DNA from: Bacteroidaceae bacterium
GTDB taxonomy: Bacteria > Bacteroidota > Bacteroidia > Bacteroidales > Bacteroidaceae
Direction of reading: 5' to 3'
Assembly (NCBI GenBank): GCA_017451645.1
Contig: JAFTNZ010000015.1
Location: forward strand, 1-60,874
DNA length: 60,874 nucleotides
Shown: positions 45,925 through 53,461 of the stretch, piece after piece
How positions within the stretch are numbered: position 1 is the stretch's first letter
Layout of the letters: every line of letters begins with the position of its first letter
Program-made: the position numbers and the translations under genes
The notes under the pieces: generated by a model
The model's input: only the letters and a program-made list of their open reading frames with translations
What the model was told of the DNA's origin: nothing
The model's database searches: none

Positions 45925-47190
45925 ATGGACAAACAGACGACACAACAGATACAGATCAGTGCATACAATTATCCGTTGCCGGACGAACGGATAGCCAAAT
46001 TCCCTTTGCCCGAACGGGACAGCTCCAAACTGTTGGTGTATCGCGGTGGCGGGATAGCCACCCACACCTTCACCGACCTTCCCGGGCTGCTTCCCGAAAA
46101 GAGTCTGGTGGTGTTCAACAACACGAAGGTGATACAGGCCCGGCTCTACTTCCGCAAGCCCACGGGTGCACTCATCGAGGTCTTCTGTCTTGAGCCGGCC
46201 TTGCCTCACGACTATGCGCTCTCCTTCCAACAACGGAGCCGGTGCAGTTGGCTCTGCATGGTGGGAAACCTCAAGAAGTGGAAGGAGGGTACATTGAGCC
46301 GCATCGTCCGGGTGAAGGGGCATACGCTTACACTCACCGCCACGCGGGGCGAAAATCGGGGCACCAGCCATCTTGTCACCTTCGAATGGGGCAGTGCCGC
46401 TACAGAATCCTCTGCGGAGGTGGCCTTTGCAGAAGTGCTGGAGGCCGTGGGCGAACTCCCTATCCCACCCTACCTCAACCGCGACACCGAAGAGAGCGAC
46501 AAACACACCTATCAGACCGTCTATTCTAAGATAGAGGGCAGTGTGGCTGCCCCCACCGCCGGACTCCATTTTACCGACCGGGTGATGGAGGCGCTCGACC
46601 ATCGGGGCATTGCACGCGAGGAGGTGACCCTCCACGTGGGGGCAGGCACATTCAAGCCGGTGAAGAGCGAAGCCATTGGCGACCACGAGATGCACACCGA
46701 GTACATTTCTGTCAGCCGCCGCACCATTGCCCGGCTCATGGCCCACGGGGGAAATGCCACCGCCGTAGGCACCACCAGCGTGCGCACCCTCGAAAGCCTG
46801 TATTATATCGGTGTCACGCTGAGCCGCCATCCGGATGCCACCGAAGAGCTGCTCCACGTGCCCCAATGGATGCCCTACGACTATGCCGCCGAGGTCAGAG
46901 CCGGACACACCCGCGAACTCTCCCCTATGGAGGCCCTGCAAGTCATCGATGCCTATATGGAGCGCCATGCCATCGAAGTGCTGCACACCAGCACACAGAT
47001 TATCATCGCTCCAGGCTATACTTACCACTACGTGCGCCGCATGGTGACCAACTTCCACCAGCCTCAGAGCACCCTTCTGCTACTCGTCTCAGCCTTTGTG
47101 GGCGACGATTGGCAACGCATCTACGACTATGCCCTCAGCAACGGATTCCGCTTCCTCAGCTACGGAGATTCCAGCCTGTTGATGCCATAA
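45925..47190 (+). CDS. queA: tRNA preQ1(34) S-adenosylmethionine ribosyltransferase-isomerase
   Basis: This 421-residue protein matches QueA, which moves the ribosyl part of AdoMet onto preQ1 in tRNA to make epoxyqueuosine. It has PLPERDSSKLLVY near residue 27, VVFNNTKVIQARL near 60, APTAGLHFT near 209 and HVGAGTFKPV near 235. It is longer than E. coli QueA (about 350), as is usual in Bacteroidetes. I use the ATG at 45925; the upstream part of the frame overlaps the acetyltransferase. Confidence 0.93.
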   Translation: MDKQTTQQIQISAYNYPLPDERIAKFPLPERDSSKLLVYRGGGIATHTFTDLPGLLPEKSLVVFNNTKVIQARLYFRKPTGALIEVFCLEPALPHDYALSFQQRSRCSWLCMVGNLKKWKEGTLSRIVRVKGHTLTLTATRGENRGTSHLVTFEWGSAATESSAEVAFAEVLEAVGELPIPPYLNRDTEESDKHTYQTVYSKIEGSVAAPTAGLHFTDRVMEALDHRGIAREEVTLHVGAGTFKPVKSEAIGDHEMHTEYISVSRRTIARLMAHGGNATAVGTTSVRTLESLYYIGVTLSRHPDATEELLHVPQWMPYDYAAEVRAGHTRELSPMEALQVIDAYMERHAIEVLHTSTQIIIAPGYTYHYVRRMVTNFHQPQSTLLLLVSAFVGDDWQRIYDYALSNGFRFLSYGDSSLLMP

Positions 47191-47250
47191 GCCCCGTCAC
47201 TGACAGCCATGCAAAGGGAGGCTCGCGTACCCCATTAATCACCAACCATT

Positions 47251-47799
47251 ATGATGCAAGACAACAACCAGGAGATGTTTCCCATCGTGGATGAAGAAGG
47301 AAACATCGTGAGTGCCGCCACACGCGGCGAATGTCATGGAGGGAGCAGACTGCTCCATCCCGTGGTGCACCTCCACCTGTTCAACTCAAGCGGAGAACTC
47401 TATCTGCAACGCCGCCCTTTGTGGAAAGACATCCAGCCAGGCAAGTGGGACACCGCCGTAGGCGGACACATCGGTTTGGGCGAGAGTGTAGAGCAAGCCT
47501 TAGTGCGCGAGGTGCGCGAAGAGCTGGGCATCTGCCTGGAAGATTCTCCACTCACCTCTTCACTCACCTCTTCACTCACCCCCTCACCTGTCCGGTTGAC
47601 ACACTATGTGTTTGAGAGCGAGCGGGAGCGCGAACTTGTCTTTGTCCACAAGCTCATCTACGATGGCCCCGTCAGCCCCAGTGAAGAGCTTGATGGCGGG
47701 CGCTTCTGGAGCATCAGTGAAATCAGGGAGAACATCGGCAAGGGCCTGTTCACCCCCAATTTTGAAAGCGAATTTGATAAGATAGTGGATAGTGACTAG
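47251..47799 (+). CDS. Nudix hydrolase, IDI-like
   Basis: This 182-residue protein has a complete Nudix box GGHIGLGESVEQALVREVREELGI at about residues 71-94, and the VHLHLFNSSGELYLQRR strand typical of the isopentenyl-diphosphate isomerase-like subgroup. A 12-bp tandem repeat (47549-47580) adds SLTSSLTSSLT in the loop after the box. The last four codons and stop lie in a palindromic repeat (47790-47805). It may follow queA in one transcript. Substrate unknown. Confidence 0.9.
   Translation: MMQDNNQEMFPIVDEEGNIVSAATRGECHGGSRLLHPVVHLHLFNSSGELYLQRRPLWKDIQPGKWDTAVGGHIGLGESVEQALVREVREELGICLEDSPLTSSLTSSLTPSPVRLTHYVFESERERELVFVHKLIYDGPVSPSEELDGGRFWSISEIRENIGKGLFTPNFESEFDKIVDSD
47549..47580 (+). repeat. 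12-bp in-frame tandem repeat in the Nudix gene
   Basis: Unit CACTCACCTCTT is present 2.7 times and encodes SLTS steps; a copy-number change would keep the reading frame. Confidence 0.8.
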
Positions 47800-47805
47800 T
47801 CACTA
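47790..47805. repeat. 16-bp perfect palindrome spanning the Nudix stop codon
   Basis: TAGTGACTAGTCACTA covers the end of the Nudix gene and the end of the convergent P5-like gene. It shares AGTCACTA with the tandem repeat at 48346-48380. Confidence 0.7.
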
Positions 47806-48240
47806 ACTCAACTCCCATCCCCTCTCGATGCTCTCCCTGTCCACCTCGTCGGGGCGGATGCCACACTCCACGCACGTCATGGCCATGAGGATGCGGGCGA
47901 ACACGCGGTGTCCCTCCTTCGTGCGGGGCGATGGCAAGGGCTGACGCCCTGCCACCTTGTAGTTCAAGAGCCTTATCACCGTGCGCAGATACGCTCTGGT
48001 GTCGTTGCCGTCCTCCGGCGGAGCCCATCGGTGGATGATGTTCTCTAAGGTATAAGACTTTCCCTCCTGACGCAGGCGCAATCTGTACGTCTCCATCAGC
48101 TTCCATGCCGCGCGGTAGCCGAAGGCCATCGAGGTGAATTCCTCAAACTCCTTGTCCGTCACCTTTTCTCGTCTGCCCACCCACCGGCTCGTGCCGCGAC
48201 GGATGTTGAGCGGGTTGTTGTTTCTGATTCCTCTTGTCAT
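47803..48240 (-). CDS. Phage structural protein P5-like / muralytic protein
   Basis: This 145-residue protein begins MTRGIRNNNPLNIRRG and continues with FGYRAAWKLMETY and NIIHRWAPPEDGNDTRAYL, the pattern of the P5-like/transglycosylase proteins found in phages and Bacteroidales mobile elements; they are thought to cut or bind peptidoglycan. No signal peptide is present, so a holin, lysis or passive release would be needed to reach the wall. I start at the ATG on 48240. It is the downstream partner of the VirE/DUF3987 gene, after a 139-bp repeat-filled gap. Confidence 0.8.
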   Translation of the reverse strand: MTRGIRNNNPLNIRRGTSRWVGRREKVTDKEFEEFTSMAFGYRAAWKLMETYRLRLRQEGKSYTLENIIHRWAPPEDGNDTRAYLRTVIRLLNYKVAGRQPLPSPRTKEGHRVFARILMAMTCVECGIRPDEVDRESIERGWELS

Positions 48241-48249
48241 GATTATCAT

Positions 48250-48411
48250 TTACGATTTTCGATTTACTATTTACGATTTATTTACGATTGGGGGATTTAG
48301 CTATTTAGCGCCGCATGGCCACTCGTCACTCGTAGCTCATAGCTAGTCACTCGTAGCTAGTCACTCGTAGCTAGTCACTATCCATATTCAATTGTCCATT
48401 GTCCATTGTCC
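48250..48411. repeat. Low-complexity repeats between the P5-like and DUF3987 genes
   Basis: The stretch holds ATTTACGATT-type repeats (48250-48295), a 14-bp tandem repeat GTCACTCGTAGCTA (48346-48380, 2.5 units) and a 7-bp tandem repeat (GTCCATT units, 48389-48411). The 7-bp repeat also forms the 3' end of the DUF3987 coding sequence. Confidence 0.8.
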
Positions 48412-50778
48412 GCCTCGCTTTTTGTATTTCTCGCTTTTCACATAGAGGTTGCTCTCCTCGCCATCAAGTGTCACATATCCGCGTTGCCTCCATTTTGAAA
48501 GTTGCTCTGTAGCATCCTTCTCCTTTCCGAGGCGTACGCGCACCTCTTCCAGTTGTTGGCGGGTGAACCGGTCGGGCAACATCTCCAGCATGTTGGCGCG
48601 TCCGGGTGTGGTGCGGATTATCTCCTTCTCCACTTCCTCCTGCATCCGTTTGCCGTAGAAGTGCATCTTGCACCACAGGTCGTACTCCTTGCTCCAGCGC
48701 ACGAACTCCTCGATGGTCTTGCTCCACTTGTATCCGTGGGCAATGTAGAGCGTCATGGCCTTCAGGTAAGCGATTACGTTGGCACGGTGCGAGAGCATCT
48801 CGTACACCTCATCGTCGGTCAGCATCACCACCTCGGCACTCTCCTTCAGCAGTGCGCGTGCCAGTGCCTCCGCCTTCGCACACTCCACCAGGCCCGATGC
48901 CGCATTCAGCCTGTCGATGTAGGGTTTCAATTCCGCCTCGTACTCCGCGTTGTAGGTGCCATAGACGGGTATCTCGCCCATTCGTTGTGGCGGGATGGTG
49001 CAGAAGTTCAGTCGCGAGAGCGTGCCATCCGTCAGAGCCGTGCGGAAGAATTGTCGGCCCCGTTCGATGGTGGCGCTTGCATTCCAGTTCCATCGGATGG
49101 GCACCATGGCCGTGACCGATGCCGCCCCCACGCGCTCCTGTCCGTAGAGTCCCTGGTCGAAAGCCAGTCGGATGATTTGGCTCACCTGGTTGCCCCTTGC
49201 CGAGGTCTTCAGGTTGTTCAGCAGCTCCAGCTCATCCATCTGTGTGTAGAGGAATTTCCCCTGTGCATCGGCCAATCTCTGTACGAAGGCCGCGTTCGTC
49301 ATGTCCGGCACAAGCATCTGTATGCAGAGCCCTTCTGGACGCTTCGGCTTCTCCTTGTTCGCCCCCTTGGTGCTCAGGCTTGCCTTCCACTCCTGTTCGC
49401 GCAGGCGGTTCAGTGCATCGCGCTCCACAATGTCCTTCATGATGAGTTCGATGGGCTTGTTCACGGCACTCTTTCCGCTCGACATCTTGGCCAAGAGCAC
49501 ACACATGAAGGTAGCCTCCCTCTCCACATTGTCGATGTAGCGGAACTTCACCCCTCCGAGATGGGCACCCAGCGGAGGAAACACCGCATGAGCCACCGCC
49601 GCCTTCATCGCCTCGGGCACGTTGCGTGTGAGCAGTTCGATGAGGGGAGGGAGTTTCTTGGGTATTTGGGGACAGGCAGAAGCCCCGGACCCTCCCCTTT
49701 GCCCCTCCCAAGGGAGGGGAGTGGAATGCTCGGCCTTCAACGCCTGTAGCACCCTTGTCAACTTCATGGGCATGTACTTGCGCGGCTCGCGCAGGGCATT
49801 GTCGATGCACTGCATCTTCTCCTCCTGCGGAAAACCGTCGTAGTTGGGGATAGCCCGGTTCAACAGCTCCCTGTCAAACCCAAAGATGTGCCTCAATGAG
49901 CACGCGAGGTCAAATATTTTCGTATTTCGGTCACCCTGCGTAGGTGGCTGGCCATCGCTCGTCAGCTCCCAATATTTGGCGACAATTTCGCTACTGCTCA
50001 AGCCGTGATAGGCAGGAATGGCAGACCCTCCCCCTGCCCCTCCGCAAGGGAGGGGAGTAGAATGTTCGGCTTGCATGGTTTCCCCCTGTTTATCAGAGTC
50101 GGAGCTATTGTCTGAACTCCTGAACTTCTGCAACTCCTGAACTCCTGAAAAACTATCCACTCCTTCCCCTTGGGGGAGGCCGGGATGGGGTTCGTCGTCA
50201 CCATCTACTGGAAGGCCGGGATGGGGTCCCCTGAACAGCTTCTCGCTCACCCACAACGTATGCCCCTCCGTCACCATGTAGATGCAGCGGCTTACATCCT
50301 TCAGCGAAGGGTCGGCTTGGAAGCCAACGTCCTTTGAGAATCGCTCCTGTGCCTCCTGCGGTGTCATCCCTTCGGGCAGGGTGATTAGCACGTGCGTGCC
50401 TCGGCGGACCGACTCCTCCACAAGGAGGATTTCCCACATCCCCTGTTCGTTCAGTTGTAAGGCTTTTTTAAGTATTTCCTGCGAGTGCCCCTTCTCGTCG
50501 AAGTCCAGCATCAGGCGCGGCAAGGGTCGCATGGCATCCGCTTTCGCCCGGTGGTTGTCCTTGAACTCGGCACACATGGGTGTCCACACCGGCAGGCGGT
50601 GTTTCAATTGTTCGTCGCCCGCTTCGATGCGTCGGCACATCTCGGCCAGCCAGGGTGCTTTGCGCAATTCCTCCCACTCTTTGCGTGTGGCAGGCACGGC
50701 AGGGGCGCCATGCCCCTTGCCGATGCAAGTAAAAACATCACTCGTAGCTTGTAGCTTGTCACTCGTCACTTTCTTCAT
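48388..50778 (-). CDS. VirE/DUF3987 primase-helicase-like protein with repeat-derived termini and linkers
   Basis: This 796-residue protein has a BT4734-like N-terminal domain (about 15-180; PRLMLDFDEKGH), a VirE-N-like helical domain (about 255-345; TKIFDLACSLRHIFGF) and a C-terminal DUF3987 domain (about 370-740) with a P-loop-like LLAKMSSGKSAVNKP near 427-441 and YTQMDELELL near 515. Such proteins are common in Bacteroidales mobile islands and resemble primase/helicase modules of integrated elements. Its first 14 residues (KKVTSDKLQATSD), its tail (GGQWTMDN) and linkers at about 182-250 and 348-366 are encoded by repeats that are intergenic elsewhere in the window. The ATG overlaps the upstream gene's stop by 4 bp. 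Confidence 0.85.
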   Translation of the reverse strand: MKKVTSDKLQATSDVFTCIGKGHGAPAVPATRKEWEELRKAPWLAEMCRRIEAGDEQLKHRLPVWTPMCAEFKDNHRAKADAMRPLPRLMLDFDEKGHSQEILKKALQLNEQGMWEILLVEESVRRGTHVLITLPEGMTPQEAQERFSKDVGFQADPSLKDVSRCIYMVTEGHTLWVSEKLFRGPHPGLPVDGDDEPHPGLPQGEGVDSFSGVQELQKFRSSDNSSDSDKQGETMQAEHSTPLPCGGAGGGSAIPAYHGLSSSEIVAKYWELTSDGQPPTQGDRNTKIFDLACSLRHIFGFDRELLNRAIPNYDGFPQEEKMQCIDNALREPRKYMPMKLTRVLQALKAEHSTPLPWEGQRGGSGASACPQIPKKLPPLIELLTRNVPEAMKAAVAHAVFPPLGAHLGGVKFRYIDNVEREATFMCVLLAKMSSGKSAVNKPIELIMKDIVERDALNRLREQEWKASLSTKGANKEKPKRPEGLCIQMLVPDMTNAAFVQRLADAQGKFLYTQMDELELLNNLKTSARGNQVSQIIRLAFDQGLYGQERVGAASVTAMVPIRWNWNASATIERGRQFFRTALTDGTLSRLNFCTIPPQRMGEIPVYGTYNAEYEAELKPYIDRLNAASGLVECAKAEALARALLKESAEVVMLTDDEVYEMLSHRANVIAYLKAMTLYIAHGYKWSKTIEEFVRWSKEYDLWCKMHFYGKRMQEEVEKEIIRTTPGRANMLEMLPDRFTRQQLEEVRVRLGKEKDATEQLSKWRQRGYVTLDGEESNLYVKSEKYKKRGGQWTMDN
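49688..49731. repeat. REP-like palindrome inside the DUF3987 gene, copy 1
   Basis: Same family as the arms at 44120-44210. It encodes AEHSTPLPWEGQRGGSG, the linker before the DUF3987 domain. Confidence 0.8.
50021..50070. repeat. REP-like palindrome inside the DUF3987 gene, copy 2
   Basis: Encodes AEHSTPLPCGGAGGGSA, almost the same peptide as copy 1, in the same frame and orientation. Confidence 0.8.
50105..50232. repeat. Further repeat cluster inside the DUF3987 gene
   Basis: Contains a (GAACTCCTGAACTTCTG)-type repeat (about 50114-50148) encoding GVQELQKFR, and a CTCCTTCCCCTTGGGG...GGATGGGGT unit (50151-50191) that recurs in inverse orientation at 60784-60832. A shorter partial copy follows at 50203-50228. 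Together they encode GPHPGLPVDGDDEPHPGLPQ and what follows. Confidence 0.7.
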
Positions 50779-51158
50779 TTCAAATCCTCTTTAAGTGTTA
50801 CAAAAAATGCATCAATCGAAGGCCTCTCGCGCTCTCTGATTTCGCACACCTTGTACATGGGCAGCTCCCGTCTGAAAGCCCACCGTTCGACAAGGCCGCC
50901 CCCGTTTGTGCGTTGGATGGTGCAGTGCTCCGTTGCAAACAGGGTTTCGTATCGTGGCCCTTGCGACCCTATGTTGTAGGGTGTTGTCCGCATCTGTCCG
51001 CTCTCGTCCAACACTGTGCGCCCTTTGAAGCTCACCACCTTGCCGTTGGTCACCTCCTCACCTTTTTCTGTATCCCAAGGGCAAGGCATCACTGTCACTT
51101 TGTTATCACTGAAGATGGCTACGGTGTCCATCTGTACGTTGTTGAAAATCTGCTTCAT
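50775..51158 (-). CDS. Unknown small protein of the VirE cassette
   Basis: The 127-residue product MKQIFNNVQMDTVAIFSD... is not recognised. It is polar with mixed beta character, no signal peptide and no clear motif; ATEHCTIQRTNGGGLVERWAFRREL lies near residue 75. I use the ATG at 51158 because the part upstream (residues rich in Arg and Phe) looks non-coding and the first residues, MKQIF, resemble the start of the next gene upstream (MKKIF). It overlaps the DUF3987 start by 4 bp, so the two are co-translated. Confidence 0.65.
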   Translation of the reverse strand: MKQIFNNVQMDTVAIFSDNKVTVMPCPWDTEKGEEVTNGKVVSFKGRTVLDESGQMRTTPYNIGSQGPRYETLFATEHCTIQRTNGGGLVERWAFRRELPMYKVCEIRERERPSIDAFFVTLKEDLK

Positions 51159-51257
51159 TTGTCGAATGATTGTGAAGGGAAAGAAGCACAGAAATGCCGG
51201 CCGGGCTTGCTCTTCGCGAAGACTTCTCCGCTTCACTCCATTCGGGTTAAAAAATAA

Positions 51258-51536
51258 TTACTTGTTTAATTTGATGATGTCCGTGGCTAACACATCCTGA
51301 TACCACACTCCGTTATATTCGCTGGCATTGAATGATAGCGAAGCATGTACGATTTCACCCGGATAATACTTCGTTGTTGCCAATGTTCCCAATAAAGTGC
51401 AAGCAAATACATTCTCATACTTACCACCTGGTTCTTGTAGCACCAGTGTCGATTTTCTTAGTATGCCTCCTTCCACCTTTTGGCTTTGCACCATAATAGG
51501 TTCGGTTTGTGCAACCACCTTAAAAATTTTTTTCAT
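51258..51536 (-). CDS. DUF3127-like OB-fold protein, possible ssDNA-binding
   Basis: This 92-residue protein has a VFACTLLGTLA strand (about 43-53), a PGEIVHASLSFNASEYNGVWYQDVLA stretch (about 58-83) and short beta strands. The S-x-E-Y-N-G-x-W-Y-x-D-V pattern is typical of DUF3127, an OB-fold family related to single-strand DNA-binding proteins. It is the first gene of the cassette, followed by the 127-residue gene after 99 bp. It could bind DNA for the DUF3987 protein. The family call is by motif only. Confidence 0.6.
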   Translation of the reverse strand: MKKIFKVVAQTEPIMVQSQKVEGGILRKSTLVLQEPGGKYENVFACTLLGTLATTKYYPGEIVHASLSFNASEYNGVWYQDVLATDIIKLNK

Positions 51537-51776
51537 TGTTATATAGCTTCCGCTTATCTAAGGAAGGCCCGCAACTTTGCTGCTCATCTCGGAAGACGTT
51601 GCAAATCTCCGAAGCGATTATGCGATTGCAGAAAATAAAATAATGCAATTCAGTCGAATCGCATTATTTCCAATGTAAATAGTTGATAGTAAGAGTGAAA
51701 AAAATATCAAAAAAAATGCGACTGACTTCTGTTTAAAATCAATCGCATCCCTAAAAATCGCAAAAGTGTCTATTCT
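51537..51776. other. Intergenic region with operator-like palindrome and terminator
   Basis: Contains the terminator at 51708-51748 and an imperfect palindrome at 51639-51668 (AATAATGCAATTC with GAATCGCATTATT, one mismatch) about 100 bp upstream of the DUF3127-like start. GCGATT is repeated several times. No TAnnTTTG box is present for the cassette. Confidence 0.5.
51708..51748 (-). terminator. Terminator of the 51777-53195 gene
   Basis: On the minus strand a 10-bp stem (ATGCGATTGA with TCAGTCGCAT, one G-T pair) is followed by eight T. Confidence 0.75.
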
Positions 51777-53195
51777 CTATTTTATGTATTCTTTTGTCCA
51801 GTCATAAAAGGGTTGTTTTTTACCTTGTCCGATATAGTTCGCCAAAGTACGTAGCTTCTTTTTTTTCGTTTCCTCCTTTTCTTTTCCTTCATATATTTTG
51901 TTTGCTATATCAGCATAATTGCAATTAAAAACACCTCCATCAACCAAAGAACCAAATATAAAGCAAATCACTTTCATACGTTTTTGCTTATTTGCCCAAT
52001 CAGTTGCAATTGCATCGCGATGTCTACTATTCATTAACTCGTTGATGTAACTTTCAAGCCAATTCAGATTATAATCTTCTGACAAAAGCGTCTCACAAGA
52101 TTTGAAATACTTATTGTTCATGTTGATAATCACAGCTTCGTAATTCAGTTCTTTGGGCTTACTCTTTGGCATCTTTTCCTCTTGTATCAGCTGCATGATC
52201 AAAATAAACTGAATAAACTGATCCTTGTTTTCCTGCGATAATGTTTGTCTGTTGTTAAACAAGAACCTCCCTATATTTTCTTTGTTAGGTTCATATATTG
52301 GTAAACAATTCTTTGATTTGGATTTACAATCAATCAATTCAACCAATCGCAGATATTGGCTGTTACAATCGATTCCCTCTGTATCAAATTCATCGAACTT
52401 GATATCTTCTTTGAATGCTTTCAATTCAGCTCTTGACTTCACTCTTTCGACCTTTTCCAAAATATTTGTTTTGAAAAGTTTTATCATATTTTCAATCAAA
52501 TAATCATCTAATCGACTTATTTTGGCATCCTTTGTTCCTTTCTTTAAATGAAGTGATTTCCATAATTCAAAGGTAGTATTGATTTCTGCCCTAATTTTCA
52601 AAATACGCATAGGTGAAAAAGTCGTATCGTACAAATCTTCACACAACGCTTCATCCGGATTAGATAAAACATTATCCAATTCACCCATTTTTGAACGCAA
52701 CGTGTTGATTGATGACATTATCATAAACTCTAAAACGCCATCAGATATAATAGATTTTGCTCCAAGTGATTCCATTATTTTACCGAATGCAACATCATCA
52801 ATTGATTCTTTTAGCAACATATTTTTATCGTTGAAATCAAAAGAATTCGTTACACTTTTTATGTAATCAGCAGTAACCATATTATTACCTAATATAGGAT
52901 AGGAGGAGCGCTCTTTGTTAGAGACCATCAGACTTTGCCCTTCCTCTTTTATATCCCATCGTCGGTCGTTGCTGATCTCTTTATAGGAGAAATCTACGCC
53001 TACATTCACCAACAATTCTGAATCACTTTTTTCGATATAGTATTCAATCTCCTCAATAGCCACTCTTAGCTTATCCAACAACAATAAGCTATATAAGCGC
53101 TTTCCCATTTCAGAAAAGTGTCTTGTTCGAAAACCTTTGATTGTCTCAAAAAGGTCTTCATATCGTTGCAATTGTAGAGATTTTGAACCTTCCAT
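51777..53195 (-). CDS. AT-rich orphan gene, unknown function
   Basis: The 472-residue product is not recognised. It is mostly helical and charged, with no signal peptide. Its last third (KRMKVICFIFGSLVDGGVFNCNYADIANKIY, then a Lys-rich helix and YIGQGKKQPFYDWTKEYI) looks like a compact domain with a possible helix-turn-helix. The ATG at 53195 has AGAGAGG upstream; the open frame extends 75 bp further to a TTG but lacks such a signal. Composition is clearly more AT-rich than hsdR and the DUF3987 gene on either side, suggesting separate acquisition. It lies downstream of the type I RM operon on the same strand. Confidence 0.65.
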   Translation of the reverse strand: MEGSKSLQLQRYEDLFETIKGFRTRHFSEMGKRLYSLLLLDKLRVAIEEIEYYIEKSDSELLVNVGVDFSYKEISNDRRWDIKEEGQSLMVSNKERSSYPILGNNMVTADYIKSVTNSFDFNDKNMLLKESIDDVAFGKIMESLGAKSIISDGVLEFMIMSSINTLRSKMGELDNVLSNPDEALCEDLYDTTFSPMRILKIRAEINTTFELWKSLHLKKGTKDAKISRLDDYLIENMIKLFKTNILEKVERVKSRAELKAFKEDIKFDEFDTEGIDCNSQYLRLVELIDCKSKSKNCLPIYEPNKENIGRFLFNNRQTLSQENKDQFIQFILIMQLIQEEKMPKSKPKELNYEAVIINMNNKYFKSCETLLSEDYNLNWLESYINELMNSRHRDAIATDWANKQKRMKVICFIFGSLVDGGVFNCNYADIANKIYEGKEKEETKKKKLRTLANYIGQGKKQPFYDWTKEYIK

Positions 53196-53461
53196 ATCCC
53201 TCTCTTGTTGTATGTTATCGAAAACGGAAGGCAGGTATTTGGAAATGAAAATCACTATCAGGGTCGCCAAACCCTTTACAAGAATTTCACATAACCATCA
53301 CTGCCTCCGTTGTAGCATCTACTACACGGAAGTGCAATGGCGTCAATGATTCTTCTTGTAAGTTCTTGAATTGGCGATTCGATAGTGAAGAATAATGTCG
53401 CTTAGCTTACACTTTTTCTATGTATGTATGTATAATCTTTTTCTTGCTTTCTTTAAACGGT
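53196..53461. other. Gap between hsdR and the orphan gene
   Basis: No supported gene. Several short minus-strand frames without starts can be read here; they may be remnants of a lost gene. No clear terminator follows hsdR and no -7 box precedes the orphan gene. Confidence 0.4.

Noticed and set aside
48346-48380. CRISPR-like short repeats
   Set aside because: The 14-bp units are directly tandem with no spacers, and no cas genes are present.
48502-49749. 415-codon open frame on the plus strand
   Set aside because: Antisense to the DUF3987 gene; the minus-strand protein has clear family motifs.
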